From Zea mays (Eukaryota > Streptophyta > Magnoliopsida > Poales > Poaceae), in assembly GCF_902167145.1 (NCBI RefSeq), contig NW_023367179.1, positions 62,001-126,000 of the forward strand: 64,000 bases of DNA, given 5' to 3'. Shown here in pieces: positions 27,059 through 38,740 of this stretch. Below the pieces are notes generated by a model. That model ran no database searches, was not told the origin of the DNA, and was given only the letters and a program-made list of their open reading frames with translations. The position numbers were made by a program, and so were the translations under genes. Position 1 is the stretch's first letter; every line of letters begins with the position of its first letter.

Positions 27059-29909
27059 CTAGAGGCTCATAAACCTCACCCCACATATGTTTCCTTGCCA
27101 TAGATTACATTCTTGGATTTCTGGTGGAAACCATTTCTTGGTTAAAAACTCGTACGTGTTAGCCTTCGGTATTATTGAAAATGGTCATTCATGGCTATTT
27201 TCGGCAAAATGGGGGTTGTGTGGCCATTGATCGTCGACCAGAGGCTCATACACCTCACCCCACATATGTTTCCTTGTCGTAGATCACATTCTTGGATTTC
27301 TGGTGGAGACCATTTCTTGGTCAAAAATCCGTAGGTGTTAGCCTTCGATATTATTGAAAATGGTCGTTCATGGCTATTTTCGACAAAAATGGGGGTTGTG
27401 TGGCCATTGATCATCGACCAGAGGCTCATACACCTCACCCCACATATGTTTCCTTGCCATAGATCACATTCTTGGATTTCTGGTGGAGACCATTTCTTGG
27501 TCAAAAATCCGTAGGTGTTAGCCTTCGGTATTATTGTAAATGGTCATTCATGGCTATTTTCGACAAAAATGGGGGTTGTGTGGCCATTGATCATCGACCA
27601 GAGGCTCATACACCTCACCCCACATATGTTTCCTTGCCATAGATCACATTCTTGGATTTCTGGTGGAGACCATTTCTTGGTCAAAAATCTGTAGGTCTTA
27701 GCCTCTAATATTATTGAAAATGGTCGCTCATGGCTATTTTCATAAAAAAATGGGGGTTGTGTGGCCATTTATCATCGACTAGAGGCTCATAAATCTCACC
27801 CCACATATGTTTCCTTGCCATAGATCACATTCTTGGATTTTTGGTGGAGACCATTTCTTGGTCAAAAACTCGTACGTGTTAGCCTTCGGTATTATTGAAA
27901 ATGGTCGTTCATGGCTATTTTCGGCAAAATGGGGGTTCTGTGGCCATTGATCATCGACCAGAGGCTCGTACACCTCACCCCACATATGTTTCCTTGCCAT
28001 AGATCACATTCTTGGATTTCTGGTGGGGACCATTTCTTGGGCAAAAATCCGAATGTGTTAGCCTTTGGTATTTTTGAAAATGGTCATTCATGGCTATTTT
28101 CGACAAAAATGGGGGTTGTGTGGCCATTGATCTTCGACCAGAGGCTCATACACCTCACTACACATATGTTTCCTTGCCATAGATCACATTCTTGGATTTA
28201 TGGTGGAGACCATTTCTTGGTCAAAAATCCGTAGGTGTTAGCCTTCAGTGTCATTGAAAATGGTCGTTCATGGCTATTTTCAACAAAAATTAGGGTTGTG
28301 TGGCCATTGATCGTCGACCAGAGGCTCATACACCTCACCCCACATATGTTTCCTTGCCATAGATCACATTCTTGGATTTCTGGTGGAGACCATTTCTTGG
28401 TCAAAAATCCGTAGGTGTTAGCCTTAGGTATTATTGAAAATGGTCGTTCATGGCTATTTTCGACAAAAATGGGGGTTGTGTGGCCATTGATCATCGACCA
28501 GACGCTCATACACCTCACCCCACATATGTTTCCTTGCCATAGATCACATTCTTGGATTTCTGGTGGAGACCATTTCTTGTTCTAAAATCCGTAGGTGTTA
28601 GCCTCTAGTATTATTGAAAATGGTCGCTCATGGCTATTTTCAAGGTCGCTCATGGCTATTTTCATAAAAAATGGGGGTTGTGTGGCCATTTATCATCGAC
28701 TAGAGGCTCATAAACCTCACCCCACATATGTTTCATTGCCATAGATCACATTCTTGGATTTCCGGTGGAGACCATTTCTTGGTTAAAAACTCGTACGTGT
28801 TAGCCTTCGGTATTATTGAAAATGGTTGTTCATGGCTATTTTCGGCAAAATGGGGGTTGTGTGGCCATTGATCATCGACCAGAGGCTCGTACACCTCACC
28901 CCACATATGTTTCCTTGCCATAGATCACATTCTTGGATTTCTGGTGGAGACCATTTCTTGGTCAAAAATCCGTACGTGTTAGCCTTTGGTATTTTTGAAA
29001 ATGGTCATTCATGGCTATTTTCGACAAAAATTGGGGTTGTGTGGCCATTGATCTTCGACCGGAGGCTCATACACCTCACTACACATACGTTTCCTTGCCA
29101 TAGATCACATTCTTGGATTTATGGTGGAGACCATTTCTTGGTCAAAAATCCGTAGGTGTTAGCCTTCAGTGTCATTGAAAATGGTCGTTCATGGCTATTT
29201 TCGACAAAAATTAGGGTTGTGTGGCCATTGATCGTCGACCAGAGGCTCATACACCTCACCCCACATATGTTTCTTTGCCATAAATCACATTCTTGGATTA
29301 TTGGTGGAGACCATTTCTTGGTCAAAAATCCGTAGGGGTTAGCCTTCGGTATTATTGAAAATGGTCGTTCATGGCTATTTTCGACAAAAATGGGGGTTGT
29401 GTGTCCATTGATCATCGACCAGACGCTCATACACCTCACCCCACATATGTTTCCTTGCCATAGATCACATTCTTGGATTTCTGGTGGAGACCATTTCTTG
29501 GTCTAAAATCCGTAGGTGTTAGCCTCTAGTATTATTGAAAATGGTCGCTCATGGCTATTTTCAAGGTCGCTCATGGCTATTTTCATAAAAAAATGGGGGT
29601 TGTGTGGCCATTTATCATCGACTAGAGGCTCATAAACCTCACCCCACATATGTTTCCTTGCCATAGATTACATTCTTGGATTTCTGGTGGAAGCCATTTC
29701 TTGGTTAAAAACTCGTACGTGTTAGCCTTCGGTATTATTGAAAATGGTCATTCATGGCTATTTTCGGCAAAATGGGGGTTGTGTGGCCATTGATCGTCGA
29801 CCAGAGGCTCATACACCTCACCCCACATATGTTTCCTTGTCGTAGATCACATTCTTGGATTTCTGGTGGAGACCATTTCTTGGTCTAAAATCCGTAGGTG
29901 TTAGCCTCT

Positions 29910-29914
29910 AGTAT
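29910..29914 (+). other. Target site duplication AGTAT, left copy
   Basis: AGTAT directly precedes the TG of the 5' LTR and is repeated directly after the CA of the 3' LTR at 39336-39340. Joining the flanks across one copy restores an ordinary knob unit, and the paralogous unoccupied site at 41335-41339 has AGTAT once. Confidence 0.95.
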
Positions 29915-30497
29915 TGTTGGGTCTATGCTTCGTCGCCGAAGGTCTTATAGAAAGAAGTGGTCCTCGGATGAAGCTGTTTGTATAAGATAGCCGAAGGTTC
30001 CTCTTCGTAAAGCTTCGGCATTACAAACCGACTTAAAGATAGAATGACCTCTTAGTCCATAAAGGTCTGAGTCAATGTTGTAAGTTTTTATAAGGGGCAT
30101 ACTTGTAATTCCTCACAGGCTGCGTCCTGTGCCTATAAATAGTGAACAGTATTCCGTTACTGTTCACGCATTCTGGATTTTGCAATCACATCTCTCGGAA
30201 TTCAACCTTTGCCAAGGCATAGGTATCATTGTATTTAATGATTCAATATATTAAGTAAATATAATATAATGCATCTGTGATTTACCCATTCATCTTATAC
30301 CTTCCATTTCACATTATCTTACAATGTTTATTGAAAGTTTATTACGAAGGTTCAACTTCGTAATAATGCTCTCATCAACCTTCGTCCAAGATCCATTATC
30401 CTCAAAGGAATAATGCTTCATGGACGAAGGACGGTACATTTAACATTTTATGTTGCCTTGTTCTTGATTCATAGCATTTGAGAACAAGTCTCCAACA
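29915..30497 (+). repeat. 5' LTR
   Basis: This 583-bp terminal repeat begins TGTTGGGTCT and ends TCTCCAACA. I compared it line by line with 38753-39335 and found no difference. It contains a TATA box at 30134-30142 and several short hairpins built from CTTCG/CGAAG words. Confidence 0.97.
30134..30142 (+). promoter_or_regulatory. LTR TATA box followed by a hairpin
   Basis: TATAAATAG sits about 220 bp into the LTR and is the likely core promoter of the genomic RNA. A 10-bp perfect inverted repeat follows at once (30142-30151 with 30158-30167, 6-base loop), so the start of the transcript could fold into a hairpin. The same box in the 3' LTR is at 38972-38980. Confidence 0.75.
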
Positions 30498-30498
30498 T

Positions 30499-30516
30499 TA
30501 GCGCCCACCGTGGGTG
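30499..30516 (+). other. Primer binding site, probably tRNA-Lys
   Basis: TAGCGCCCACCGTGGGTG lies one base after the 5' LTR. From memory it matches the complement of the 3' end of plant tRNA-Lys except for a mismatch at its second base and at the distal end. The tRNA assignment should be checked by alignment. Confidence 0.65.
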
Positions 30517-30540
30517 AACTCACTTCCACTTTTTGAGCTG

Positions 30541-30639
30541 ATGGCTTCGTTCAACGACCAAGCTGGAGCTGCTTCGGACCCGAAGCTGGTGCTCCCGATC
30601 ACAGGTGGCTCGTCCTCAGAGCCAGCTAACAAGAAATAG
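30541..30639 (+). pseudogene. Remnant of the gag start (32 codons, then TAG)
   Basis: An ATG 43 bp downstream of the 5' LTR opens a 32-codon frame rich in Ala, Ser and Gly that ends at an in-frame TAG (30637-30639). The same frame then runs directly into the protease region. No gag capsid region or CCHC zinc knuckle is present anywhere between the LTR and protease, where Tat elements normally carry well over a kilobase of gag. I infer a large internal deletion that fused the gag start to the gag-protease junction. Where the deletion joint lies cannot be told without an intact relative. Confidence 0.7.
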
Positions 30640-33600
30640 AAGAAGGAAGCACAGAGAAGGGTACAGCATGTTGGGGTGCAAGGACCCTTCATCAAGTCAA
30701 GATGGTCTCACATTCCTATTACCTTCTCCCAAGAGGACCTTCAGCTCAAAGATTACCCACACAACGATGCCATGGTTATCTCTTGTGTTATCAAAGGATT
30801 TCTGGTCCATAATGTCTTGGTTGACACAGGCAGTGCAGCTGACATCATATTTGCTAAGGCCTTCAGACAAATGCAAGAGCCAGAAGATAAGATTCATGAT
30901 GCTACACATCCTCTCTGTGGCTTCGGAGGAAGGCAGATTGTAGCACTGGGCAAGATCACCATGTCAGTGACCTTCGGGTTCATCAACAACACTAGAACTG
31001 AGCAAGTTGTGTTTGACATTGTTGACATGGAATACCCTTACAATGCAATTATTGGTCGTGGTACCCTCAATGCCTTCGAAGCAATCCTTCATCCTGCCTA
31101 TCTTTGCATGAAGATACCTTCGGATCAGGGACCCATTACTATTCATGGAAGTCAGGAAGCTGCAAGAAGGGCCGAAGGCAATTGGACTGACTCAAAAGCA
31201 ATCCATAACATAGATGGAGCTGAAGCTTGTGAACAGTACAAATTCAGAAGGGAGAAAGCAGCTTCAGCAGATCAGCCGAAGCCTATGCTCTTATGTGAGG
31301 ACATAGCAGAGCAGAAGGTGCTGTTAGGCTCTCAGTTATCCGAAGAGCAGGAGAAAACCTTGATAAGGTTTTTGTTCAATAACAAGGATGTTTTTGCATG
31401 GTCAGCCAATGATCTCTGCGGAGTTAATAGAGATGTTATTGAACACTCGCTCAATGTTGATCCATCCTTCAGACCCAGAAAGCAAAGGCTTCAGAAAATG
31501 TCAGATGATAAGGCCGAAGGAGCTCGCAACGAAGTCAAAAGACTCCTCAGTGCAGGAGTTATCAGAGAAGTGAAGTACCCAGAATGGCTAGCTAACAATG
31601 TTATGGTAAAAAAGGCCAATGGCAGGTGGCGAATGTGCATCGATTTTACAGATCTTAACAAGGCTTGTCCGAAGGATGAATTCCCACTACCAAGGATAGA
31701 CTCTTTAGTTGATGCAGCAGCTTCTTCAGAGCTCATGAGTCTGTTAGACTGTTATTCAGGCTATCACCAAATTTGGATGAAGAAGGAAGATGAGCCGAAG
31801 ACTAGCTTCATAACTCCAAGTGGCACATATTGCTATCTTCGGATGCCTGAGGGGCTCAAAAACGCTGGAGGAAGTTTCAGCCGAATGACTGCGAAGGTTC
31901 TTCAATCTCAAATAGGCAGAAATGTGCTAACTTATGTTGATGATATCATTGTCAAAAGCACGAAGCAGGAGAATCATATTGCTGATCTGCAGGAGACCTT
32001 CGCCAGTTTCAGGCAAGCTGGCTTAAAGTTAAATCCAGAAAAATGAGTCTTCGGAGTGAAGAAGGGGAAATTTCTTGGATGCTTGGTTTCAACAAAGGGA
32101 ATTGAAGCCAATCCAAGTAAAATTGAAGCTATACTTCGGATGGAGCCACCAACTACAAAGAAGGGGGCTCAAAGATTGACAGGAAGATTGGCATCTCTCA
32201 ATAGATTCATATCCAGATCAGCAGAGAGAAACTTACCATTCTTCGAAGTGCTGAAGTCAGCAGAAGTCTTTCAATGGGGACCAATTCAGCAGAAGGCTTT
32301 TGAAGAGCTAAAACAGTATTTAATAGATCTAACAACATTGACTCCACCAATGCCAGGGGCTCCTTTATTATTATATGTGGCAGCTTCGCACTCAGCGGTA
32401 AGTGCAGCGCTTGTCCAGGAGAAGCTTGATGGTCAAGTCAAAAGGCAGGCCCCAATATATTTTGTTTCTGAGGTTCTTAGTTTATCAAAGAAAAATTATA
32501 CAGAGTTGGAGAAGGTACTGTATGCTGTCTTGATGGCCTCCAGGAAGCTTCAGCACTATTTCCAAGCATACAACATAATTGTTCCTTCATCACAACCTCT
32601 GAAGGATATTATGAGGAACCGAGAAGCCACTGGAAGGATTGGAAAATGGGCTGCAGAGCTCAATGAATTTTGTATTGAATATGTTCATAGATCTTCGATT
32701 CAGTCACAAGCGCTGGCAGACTTTATTGCTGATTGGACGCCAGGGGCTCAGGAGGAGGAAACGAATAAAGACAACGAAGCCTGGACAGTGTTTTGTGATG
32801 GATCTTGGGGAACCTTCGGAGCAGGAGCGGCTGCTGTGTTGGTTTCACCTTCCAAAGTCAAAACTTGTTATGCGGCAAAGCTTGATTTTAGTTGCACAAA
32901 TAACATTGCTGAGTACGAAGCATTGATTCTAGGTCTTCGGAAATTAAAAGCAATGGGAATCAGAAGGGCCATACTTAAAACTGATTCCCAGGTTGTTTCG
33001 GGTCATATTGACAAAAGTTGCAAGGCTAAGGATCCGAAGCTTGAAAAATATCTGGATATGGTTCGAAGAGTTGAAGCTTCCTTCGAAGGGTTTTCTGTCA
33101 AAAATATCCCTCGAGGACAAAATGAGCATGCTGATTTGCTAGCTAAGTCAGCAGCACAGGGGCTGCCTTTACCTTCGGATGTGTTCTTCGAAACAATAAA
33201 AGCACCTTCGGTGGAACTTCTTGAAAGAGCAGTCCTTAATATATCTCCTGTTTTTAGCGAAGATTGGAGAACCGAGATCATCTCTTACCTTCAGGGTAAA
33301 TTCCTTTCAGATGACGAAGCTTATAACAAGAGGATAGAGGCAAGAGCTCGTCCATATGTCATAATAGAAGGGGAGTTGTACAAGCATGGAGTTTGTGCTC
33401 CGCTACTCAAATGTTTGTCCAGAGCCGAAGGTATAGAGTTAATGAAAGAAATACATGCAGGCCTGTGTGGATCTCACATCGGATCTAGGCCGTTACTTGG
33501 AAAAATTTTCCGTCAAGGGTTTTATTGGCCGAAGGCAGCTTCGGATGCAGCAGAATTGGTTCAAAAGTGCGAAGGTTGTCAGAAATGTGCAAGAGATCAA

Positions 33601-34494
33601 AAACAACCTTCGTCCTTAACACAGCTCATACAACCCACTTGGCCATTGCAAAGGTGGGGCCTTGACTTGTTAGGTCCGTTACCACCGGCCCAAGGGAACC
33701 TGAGATATGTTGTAGTAGCTGTGGAATATTTTTCTAAATGGATTGAGGCGAAGCCTTTAGCCACAATAACTTCGGCTACCGTCCAAAAGTTTTTCTGGCA
33801 GAATATTGTTTGTCGTTTCGGGGTGCCAAAGGCTATCACTGTGGACAATGGAACACAGTTTGACTCCGAAGCTTTCAGGGATTTCTGTGACCAAATTGGT
33901 ACGAAGATCCATTTTGCATCAGTTAGGCACCCGGAGTCAAATGGACTCGTTGAAAGAGCCAACGGCATTATAATGACAGGAATAATGAAGTTAATCTTCA
34001 ATCAACCCAGAGGAAAATGGCCAGATCAGTTAACCAAAGTGGTGTGGAGCCACAACACGACAACATCAAGGTCTACAGGCTTCACTCCATTCAAGTTGTT
34101 ATTCGGTGACGAAGCAATAACTCCAGAGGAAGCTAAAACCGGATCAATAAGGATAGTAGCTTCGGCAGAATCAGATTCCGAAGCTGCTTATTCTATAGAA
34201 AAAGATGCTTTAGAAGGGATCAGATTGCAAGCCGTGGAGAATATCAATAAATATCAAGCCGAAACAGTCAAATGGCGGGATAGAAAGGTTCGGCTAAAAA
34301 ATATTGAGCCAGGGCACTTGGTGCTTCGGATAGTGGCCAACCCAGAAACAGTGGGCAAGTTGCAGTTGAAATGGGACGGACCTTTCTTAGTAGCATCTTC
34401 GTCAAGACCCGGTTCATACAGATTGAAGGATATGGACGGCAACGACATTCCTAGGTCTTGGAATGCGGATGAGCTTCGGCGATATTATGTATAA
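30640..34494 (+). pseudogene. pol: pol polyprotein, broken: protease, RT, RNase H, archaeal-type RNase H, integrase
   Basis: One frame runs from 30640 to the stop at 34492-34494, interrupted by an in-frame TGA at 32044-32046 just after the RT thumb motif, in a stretch otherwise conserved in this clade. Domains in order are: aspartic protease (DTGSA at 30823); reverse transcriptase (YVDD at 31933); the Ty3/Gypsy RNase H (about 32370-32760); a second, archaeal-type RNase H starting with FCDGSWG (Asp at 32797, to about 33150); then integrase. Integrase has an HHCC zinc finger (about 33450-33590) and the catalytic triad Asp 33664, Asp 33844 and Glu 33952, the last two separated by exactly 35 residues. 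No chromodomain follows. The domains would act in reverse transcription and integration. The nonsense codon and gag loss make this copy non-autonomous. Confidence 0.93.
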
Positions 34495-35431
34495 TTCGAT
34501 GTAATTTTTCATATTTTTTATTTTTTCTTTCATGGCACCCTTTTCCTTTCCAAAGGGGGTGAAAGGTTTTTAATGGGGCCAGCATATGTAATTTCCTTTT
34601 TTAGTTCTATAAGAGCAAAATCCCCCAAAGAATGTAAATGTAAAAGCTGAGAGCGCACCATCGAGTGCCAAAAAGTAAAGGCGAAAAAGCTCCAAAGACG
34701 TTCCTAAGGGAATGCAGAGCTTACAGCGAAAAGTCAACGCTGATTCCGCCAAAAGTAAAGGCGAAGAAGCTCCAAAGACGTTCCTAAGGGAATGCAGAGC
34801 TTACAGCGAAAAGTCAACGCTGATTCCGCCAAAAGTAAAGGCGAAGAAGCTCCAAAGACGTTCCTAAGGGAATACAGAGCTTATAGCGAAAAGTCAACGC
34901 TGATTCCGCCAAAAGTAAAGGCGAAGAAGCTCCAAAGTCGTTCCTAAGGGAATGCAGAGCTGAGGTGTGATTGTTTTTAAGAAAATAATGGCTATGAATA
35001 TGGCTTCGGATACGTGTTTGGCCATTCATTTGCACATCACATTACATCATAGCATTTGCATTCATAAACATTCATCTAGGCATATGTAGGATAATCATCT
35101 TCATCACATAAATGGTTGCTTCGGCAAAAAGAGAAAAAAGAAAGGGAAAAAAGAGCTTCGTACACAAAGAAGAAAGGAAAATGTTGTTTTCTATGCTTCG
35201 CTGCGTACGAAAAGAAGGGAAGGTGTTTTTTCGCCTTTCGGCTCAAAAGAAAATTTCGTCCACATCAAAGCATTTCTCATACATCAATGGAAGGATAAGG
35301 ATATATAACAAGGTATGAACAGATTTCATCAAAGACAAGTTTTGGCTACATTTACAAAAGTTATCTCAAAAGTTTTTTAAGTACTGTCTACAGTCTACTA
35401 TCTAAATCTCCAAGGAGCTTCGGCTTCGGCG
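34495..35431. other. Non-coding spacer between pol and the antisense gene
   Basis: No credible gene is seen. The spacer holds an 80-bp tandem repeat (34671-34960) and a 30-base pure purine run at 35126-35155, which resembles a polypurine tract but is far from the LTR. The rest is AT-rich sequence with scattered CTTCG words. The 3' ends of the pol transcript and the opposing antisense transcript probably fall here. Confidence 0.6.
34671..34960 (+). repeat. 80-bp tandem repeat, 3.6 copies
   Basis: Units start at 34671, 34751, 34831 and 34911 (the last is 50 bp). Each contains AAAAGTAAAGGCGAAGAAGC and TTCCTAAGGGAATGCAGAGC. Copies differ at only one or two bases. Variable tandem repeats after pol are a known feature of Tat/Ogre elements. 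Confidence 0.9.
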
Positions 35432-35464
35432 TTATTTTTGATCATCAGCTTCGGCTTCGTCATC

Positions 35465-35537
35465 CTGCATGAATAAGGTCGTTGGAAGTCAAAATCAAGT
35501 TTACAGGAAAAGGTAAGCACAAGGTATGGTTTCTTAC
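35465..35537 (-). other. Intron 2 of the antisense gene
   Basis: Read on the - strand, it begins GTAAGAAACC and ends TTCATGCAG. It is 73 bp and phase 0. The final exon adds ten acidic codons before TAA. Confidence 0.7.
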
Positions 35538-36236
35538 TGGATCAAGGTGGCTACGAGCTTCGTCTCCAGCCTTCTCTCGACCACCTTTTGTCCATATCAT
35601 TTTTATAAATCGATTCGAGATACTTCGGGCGAGATCAGGGATGTCATCCAGGATTGATGGTGATAAAGTGAAATTTGGCCTATTGACAATCTTCCCATGA
35701 TCACAGCCAGCCTTCAGGAAGGCTGCAGTAGTCCCTCGAGAAGCCACCCAGGCACAGAAGTCACCATGCCCAGCTATGACTTCGTCGAGCTCGTCAATCT
35801 CCCCCTCAATATGTTCGAAGGTTTTCGGAAGATCTTCAGCTGAGGGGGTGAATTTTTCACTGCTGGCTCCAACTGAGTAAAAAATCTTTCTTAATCGTTG
35901 AATGCACTTGTTGCTAAATTCCAAGCATTTTTCTTGAAGACTTGTCAGTAGTCTTCTCAAATCTGAATTTTGCTGAGCTTCGGCTTCAAGTTTTGCACTA
36001 AGATCTTGTTTTTCTCGTTCGAACTGCTCAGACTGGCGGAGAAGCTTCGTGGTCAGTTCTGATATTTTTGCTTCAGCTTCCGCCAATAAACCTTCGGTTG
36101 CTTGGAGCTCAAAGTTCTTTTTCTCGAAAGCATCTGATTGCTCCTTTATTTTGTTTTCCAAATTTCCAATTATAACTTCATGCTTTTTATCTTCAAGATC
36201 TTGTTGCATTTGCAAGGCTTTGCTCAACAGCATACT

Positions 36237-36307
36237 CTACACGAACACAACCTTCGTCAGACATGTTTTTATTAGAAGCAATAAAAGTTAAGGGACAAGT
36301 TATTCAC
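36237..36307 (-). other. Intron 1 of the antisense gene
   Basis: Read on the - strand, it begins GTGAATAACT and ends TTCGTGTAG. It is 71 bp, phase 0, with an in-frame stop inside, so removal is required to join the frame to the coiled-coil exon. Confidence 0.8.
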
Positions 36308-38486
36308 CTTGAAGTTAGAGTAAAATAAACTACCAACGACATGTTGTCGTCGGTAGCGGCTGATGTCTGTTTCTAGCTTCGGGAATCCAATACTCTTGGA
36401 CAGAGTACTGATAACTTTGGCCCCTGTTTGATCTCGAATACACTCTAATTTCTCATCATCAACGCCTCCGAAGAGGAGTGCCCCAGGTTTGTATCCACAT
36501 GATTTGGCATACTCTTTAAGCTCTTCTATTTCAGCTTTTGATAGATGTTCTCCAACTAAGTTTTGGAATGCGAAGGCTTCGTTTTCTGAAGCTTCATCAG
36601 CAATTTCTTTTCCTTTCTTTGACGCTGCGGTCACGGCCTCTTCGGCAGCAGTGGTAGCTTCTTCTGCAGCCATGTCTAGCAGTATTTGGTCAATATGTCC
36701 AATTGTGCTCTCCAAATTCAAATCTTCAGCTGAGGCAGCTTCGGTAGCTGCGGCCTCCGAAGGTGCAATTTCAATATCTGCCCCCTCTGCAGCCGCTCGT
36801 GTTTTTTGGGCCGAAGCTCTTGGCGGCGTTTTGTCAATTACCTCTGTCACGGTAATGATTCTTTGTTTCTTTGCCTTGATTGTTTTCCTCGATTTCTCGG
36901 GCTCCTTGTCCTTCTGAAAAAACTTTGTCAGTTGAGGACCCAGTGGACTTAGCTTCGCAGGTAAGGATTCAGTCATTACCTTCAGAATTTCCTCAACAAC
37001 AGCAGCAGAAGGTGATGCGGGGGTTTCTTCTGCTTCGGATATTTGTTGCTTCGGAGAAGAAGCTTTCCTTTTCTTCGGAATTTTCTTCTTTATTGGCTCT
37101 TTTTCACCTTCATCTAAGGCTTCAGTTACCCTTTTCCTTTTTTGGCCTCCGGCACCTTTGTTCAGATTTTCGTAGTCTGGGTATTCGAAACCCAAGGCGC
37201 CCAACACTCGATTTAGCCTTCGTTTTGGACGGGTGCCGAAGGCTGCGGTCATCAATTGATCTTCTTTTTTGGAATAATTGCCAAGTATCTCATTGCACAT
37301 CACTTCAATCGTATCCAGCCACTCTTGGCAAGGAGTTTTAAAGTATTTCTTAAATTTGAAGTAGTAAGGTAACCTTTTTTCTTCTCCCCCTTCAGCTTCG
37401 GCATTTCCCACTCTTTTACACTAGGAAAAATCTTGAAAGCCAAAAACTCCTGGACCAGGTCCCTTGTACTGATATTTTCTGCAATTATTTTGAATTCATA
37501 CATTGCTTTTTGAGTCGAACCCTCTGGTAACATGTGGCACTGGGGGCGGGTTTCTCCGAAGGTTAGTTCAAGTGGACTTTGCACAAGCTTTTCCTTATCG
37601 TCATCAACCTTGACATAGAACCATTCTGATTTCCACCCTGCTGCCCATTTGCTTCGGTAGCTGATCACAGGATACTTCGTAGATTTTCGATAAGCAAAAT
37701 TATAGCAACCAAAATTGTCATGTAATCCATCCTTTCTAGCCTTTGTCTGATAGTGCAGTTCGTGAACTCGGCAGAAGCTGTCCGCAAACGGTTCCACCGC
37801 TTGGCTTCGGAGTGCCCAGATATAAACACTTAGCCTAACAATAGCGTTAGGGGTCAGCTGGTGAAAATAGATTCCGAACTTCTTCAAAACCTCTGCAATA
37901 ATCCCATGTAGGGGGAATCTTAATCCAGCCTTTAGGAAGCTCTTAAAAATAACAATTTCATCTTTCTTCGGCTTTGGGGTAGTCTCTTCTCCCCCGAAGC
38001 GTAATAGCTTCTTTTGATTTTCAGTAAAATAGCCTGACTTTACCATCTTGGACAGATCAGCCTTCGAAACAGTAGATTTCCCAAAGTCCAAATGGCTGGG
38101 TTTGCTTGGCGTAGCAAGGTGATAATCATCTTCGGGGTCAGTTTCCTCAGCATCTTCTCCTTCTGCTTCAGCGATTGCTTGTTCCGCATCATCAATAGGA
38201 ATCTTTTCTGAAGTCACTAGCCCGGATCGTTGCATGGCTTCGGAGATAGGGACAGTCTCCGAAGCTTCAGTTTCGTCCCCCTCACGCTCAACCCTAGCGG
38301 TAGAACGGACTCTGGCCATTTAACTATGAACTTGTGAAACTTTAATACTTTTTTCCTCCGAAGCAGGCTTCAAGATGGAGCTTCGTTCGATTCCGACAAA
38401 CAAGCTTCGGCGACGGTTAAAAATTTTGGCAGCAAAACAGTGCAAATAGCAGTAAATGCTGTGGTAACTTCACACCTACTCGTCTG

Positions 38487-38494
38487 TTTATATA
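38487..38494 (-). promoter_or_regulatory. Candidate TATA box of the antisense gene
   Basis: On the - strand the sequence reads CTATATAAAC, about 168 bp upstream of the ATG at 38319. This would give a 5' leader of roughly 135 bases. No other TATA-like sequence stands out between the ATG and the LTR. Confidence 0.55.
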
Positions 38495-38740
38495 GTGCTG
38501 CAGGTAAGAAGGCGAAGCGCCAGAAGTTTTACACCAGGCGGACACCCGCTCGCACTCGCTGTACGGTGGACCGCAGTGACCGAACAGTAACTCTGCAAGG
38601 TGGGGCCGCTACGCGCAGGGAGATTGAATCGTTTCTCGACAACGAGCTCAGGGAAGGTGTTTTTGAGACCTTCGGCGCTCCGAAGCCTAAGAAACTTTTT
38701 TCACGGATCAAGCTCGTTACGAAAAATGATCTAGCACCGC

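Larger units (their letters stand above)
14334..29914 (-). repeat. Knob180 satellite array, reverse orientation (left part)
   Basis: The same ~180-bp unit as at 1-14333 but read on the - strand, about 86 units, ending at the retrotransposon insertion. It contains marker variants also seen in the forward array. The variant at 11090-11350 recurs inverted at 21727-21987, and the one at 10169-10489 (AATAATACAAG and CAAAGAAAC changes) recurs inverted at 29119-29439. The array therefore shares an origin with the forward block by inverted duplication. Confidence 0.95.
35432..38319 (-). pseudogene. Spliced antisense gene of a Tat retrotransposon, frameshifted
   Basis: An acidic N-terminus (from ATG at 38319) leads into a region (about residues 110-215) resembling the 'putative gypsy type transposon' domain (PF04195, from memory). 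A Lys/Glu/Ala-rich middle follows, then a coiled coil (36230-35950) and a conserved-looking tail. Exon 1 is 38319-36308; intron 1 is 36237-36307 (71 bp); exon 2 is 35538-36236; intron 2 is 35465-35537 (73 bp); exon 3 is 35432-35464. Both introns are GT-AG, phase 0, and the stop is TAA. Exon 1 needs a change of frame near a run of six T (37375-37380, + strand), consistent with a 1-base loss, so this copy is broken. Antisense ORFs of this kind are known in Grande-like elements; their role is not established. Confidence 0.82.

Noticed and set aside
36489..37341. + strand frames of 142 and 153 codons opposite the antisense gene
   Set aside because: They are complementary-strand reflections of the Ala/Glu/Lys-rich antisense exon, giving Ser/Ala- and Phe/Leu/Ser-rich translations without domains.
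37300..37411. An intron joining the two overlapping frames of the antisense gene
   Set aside because: I found no GT-AG pair that would join the frames sensibly; the change of frame falls at a homopolymer run, which fits a frameshift better.
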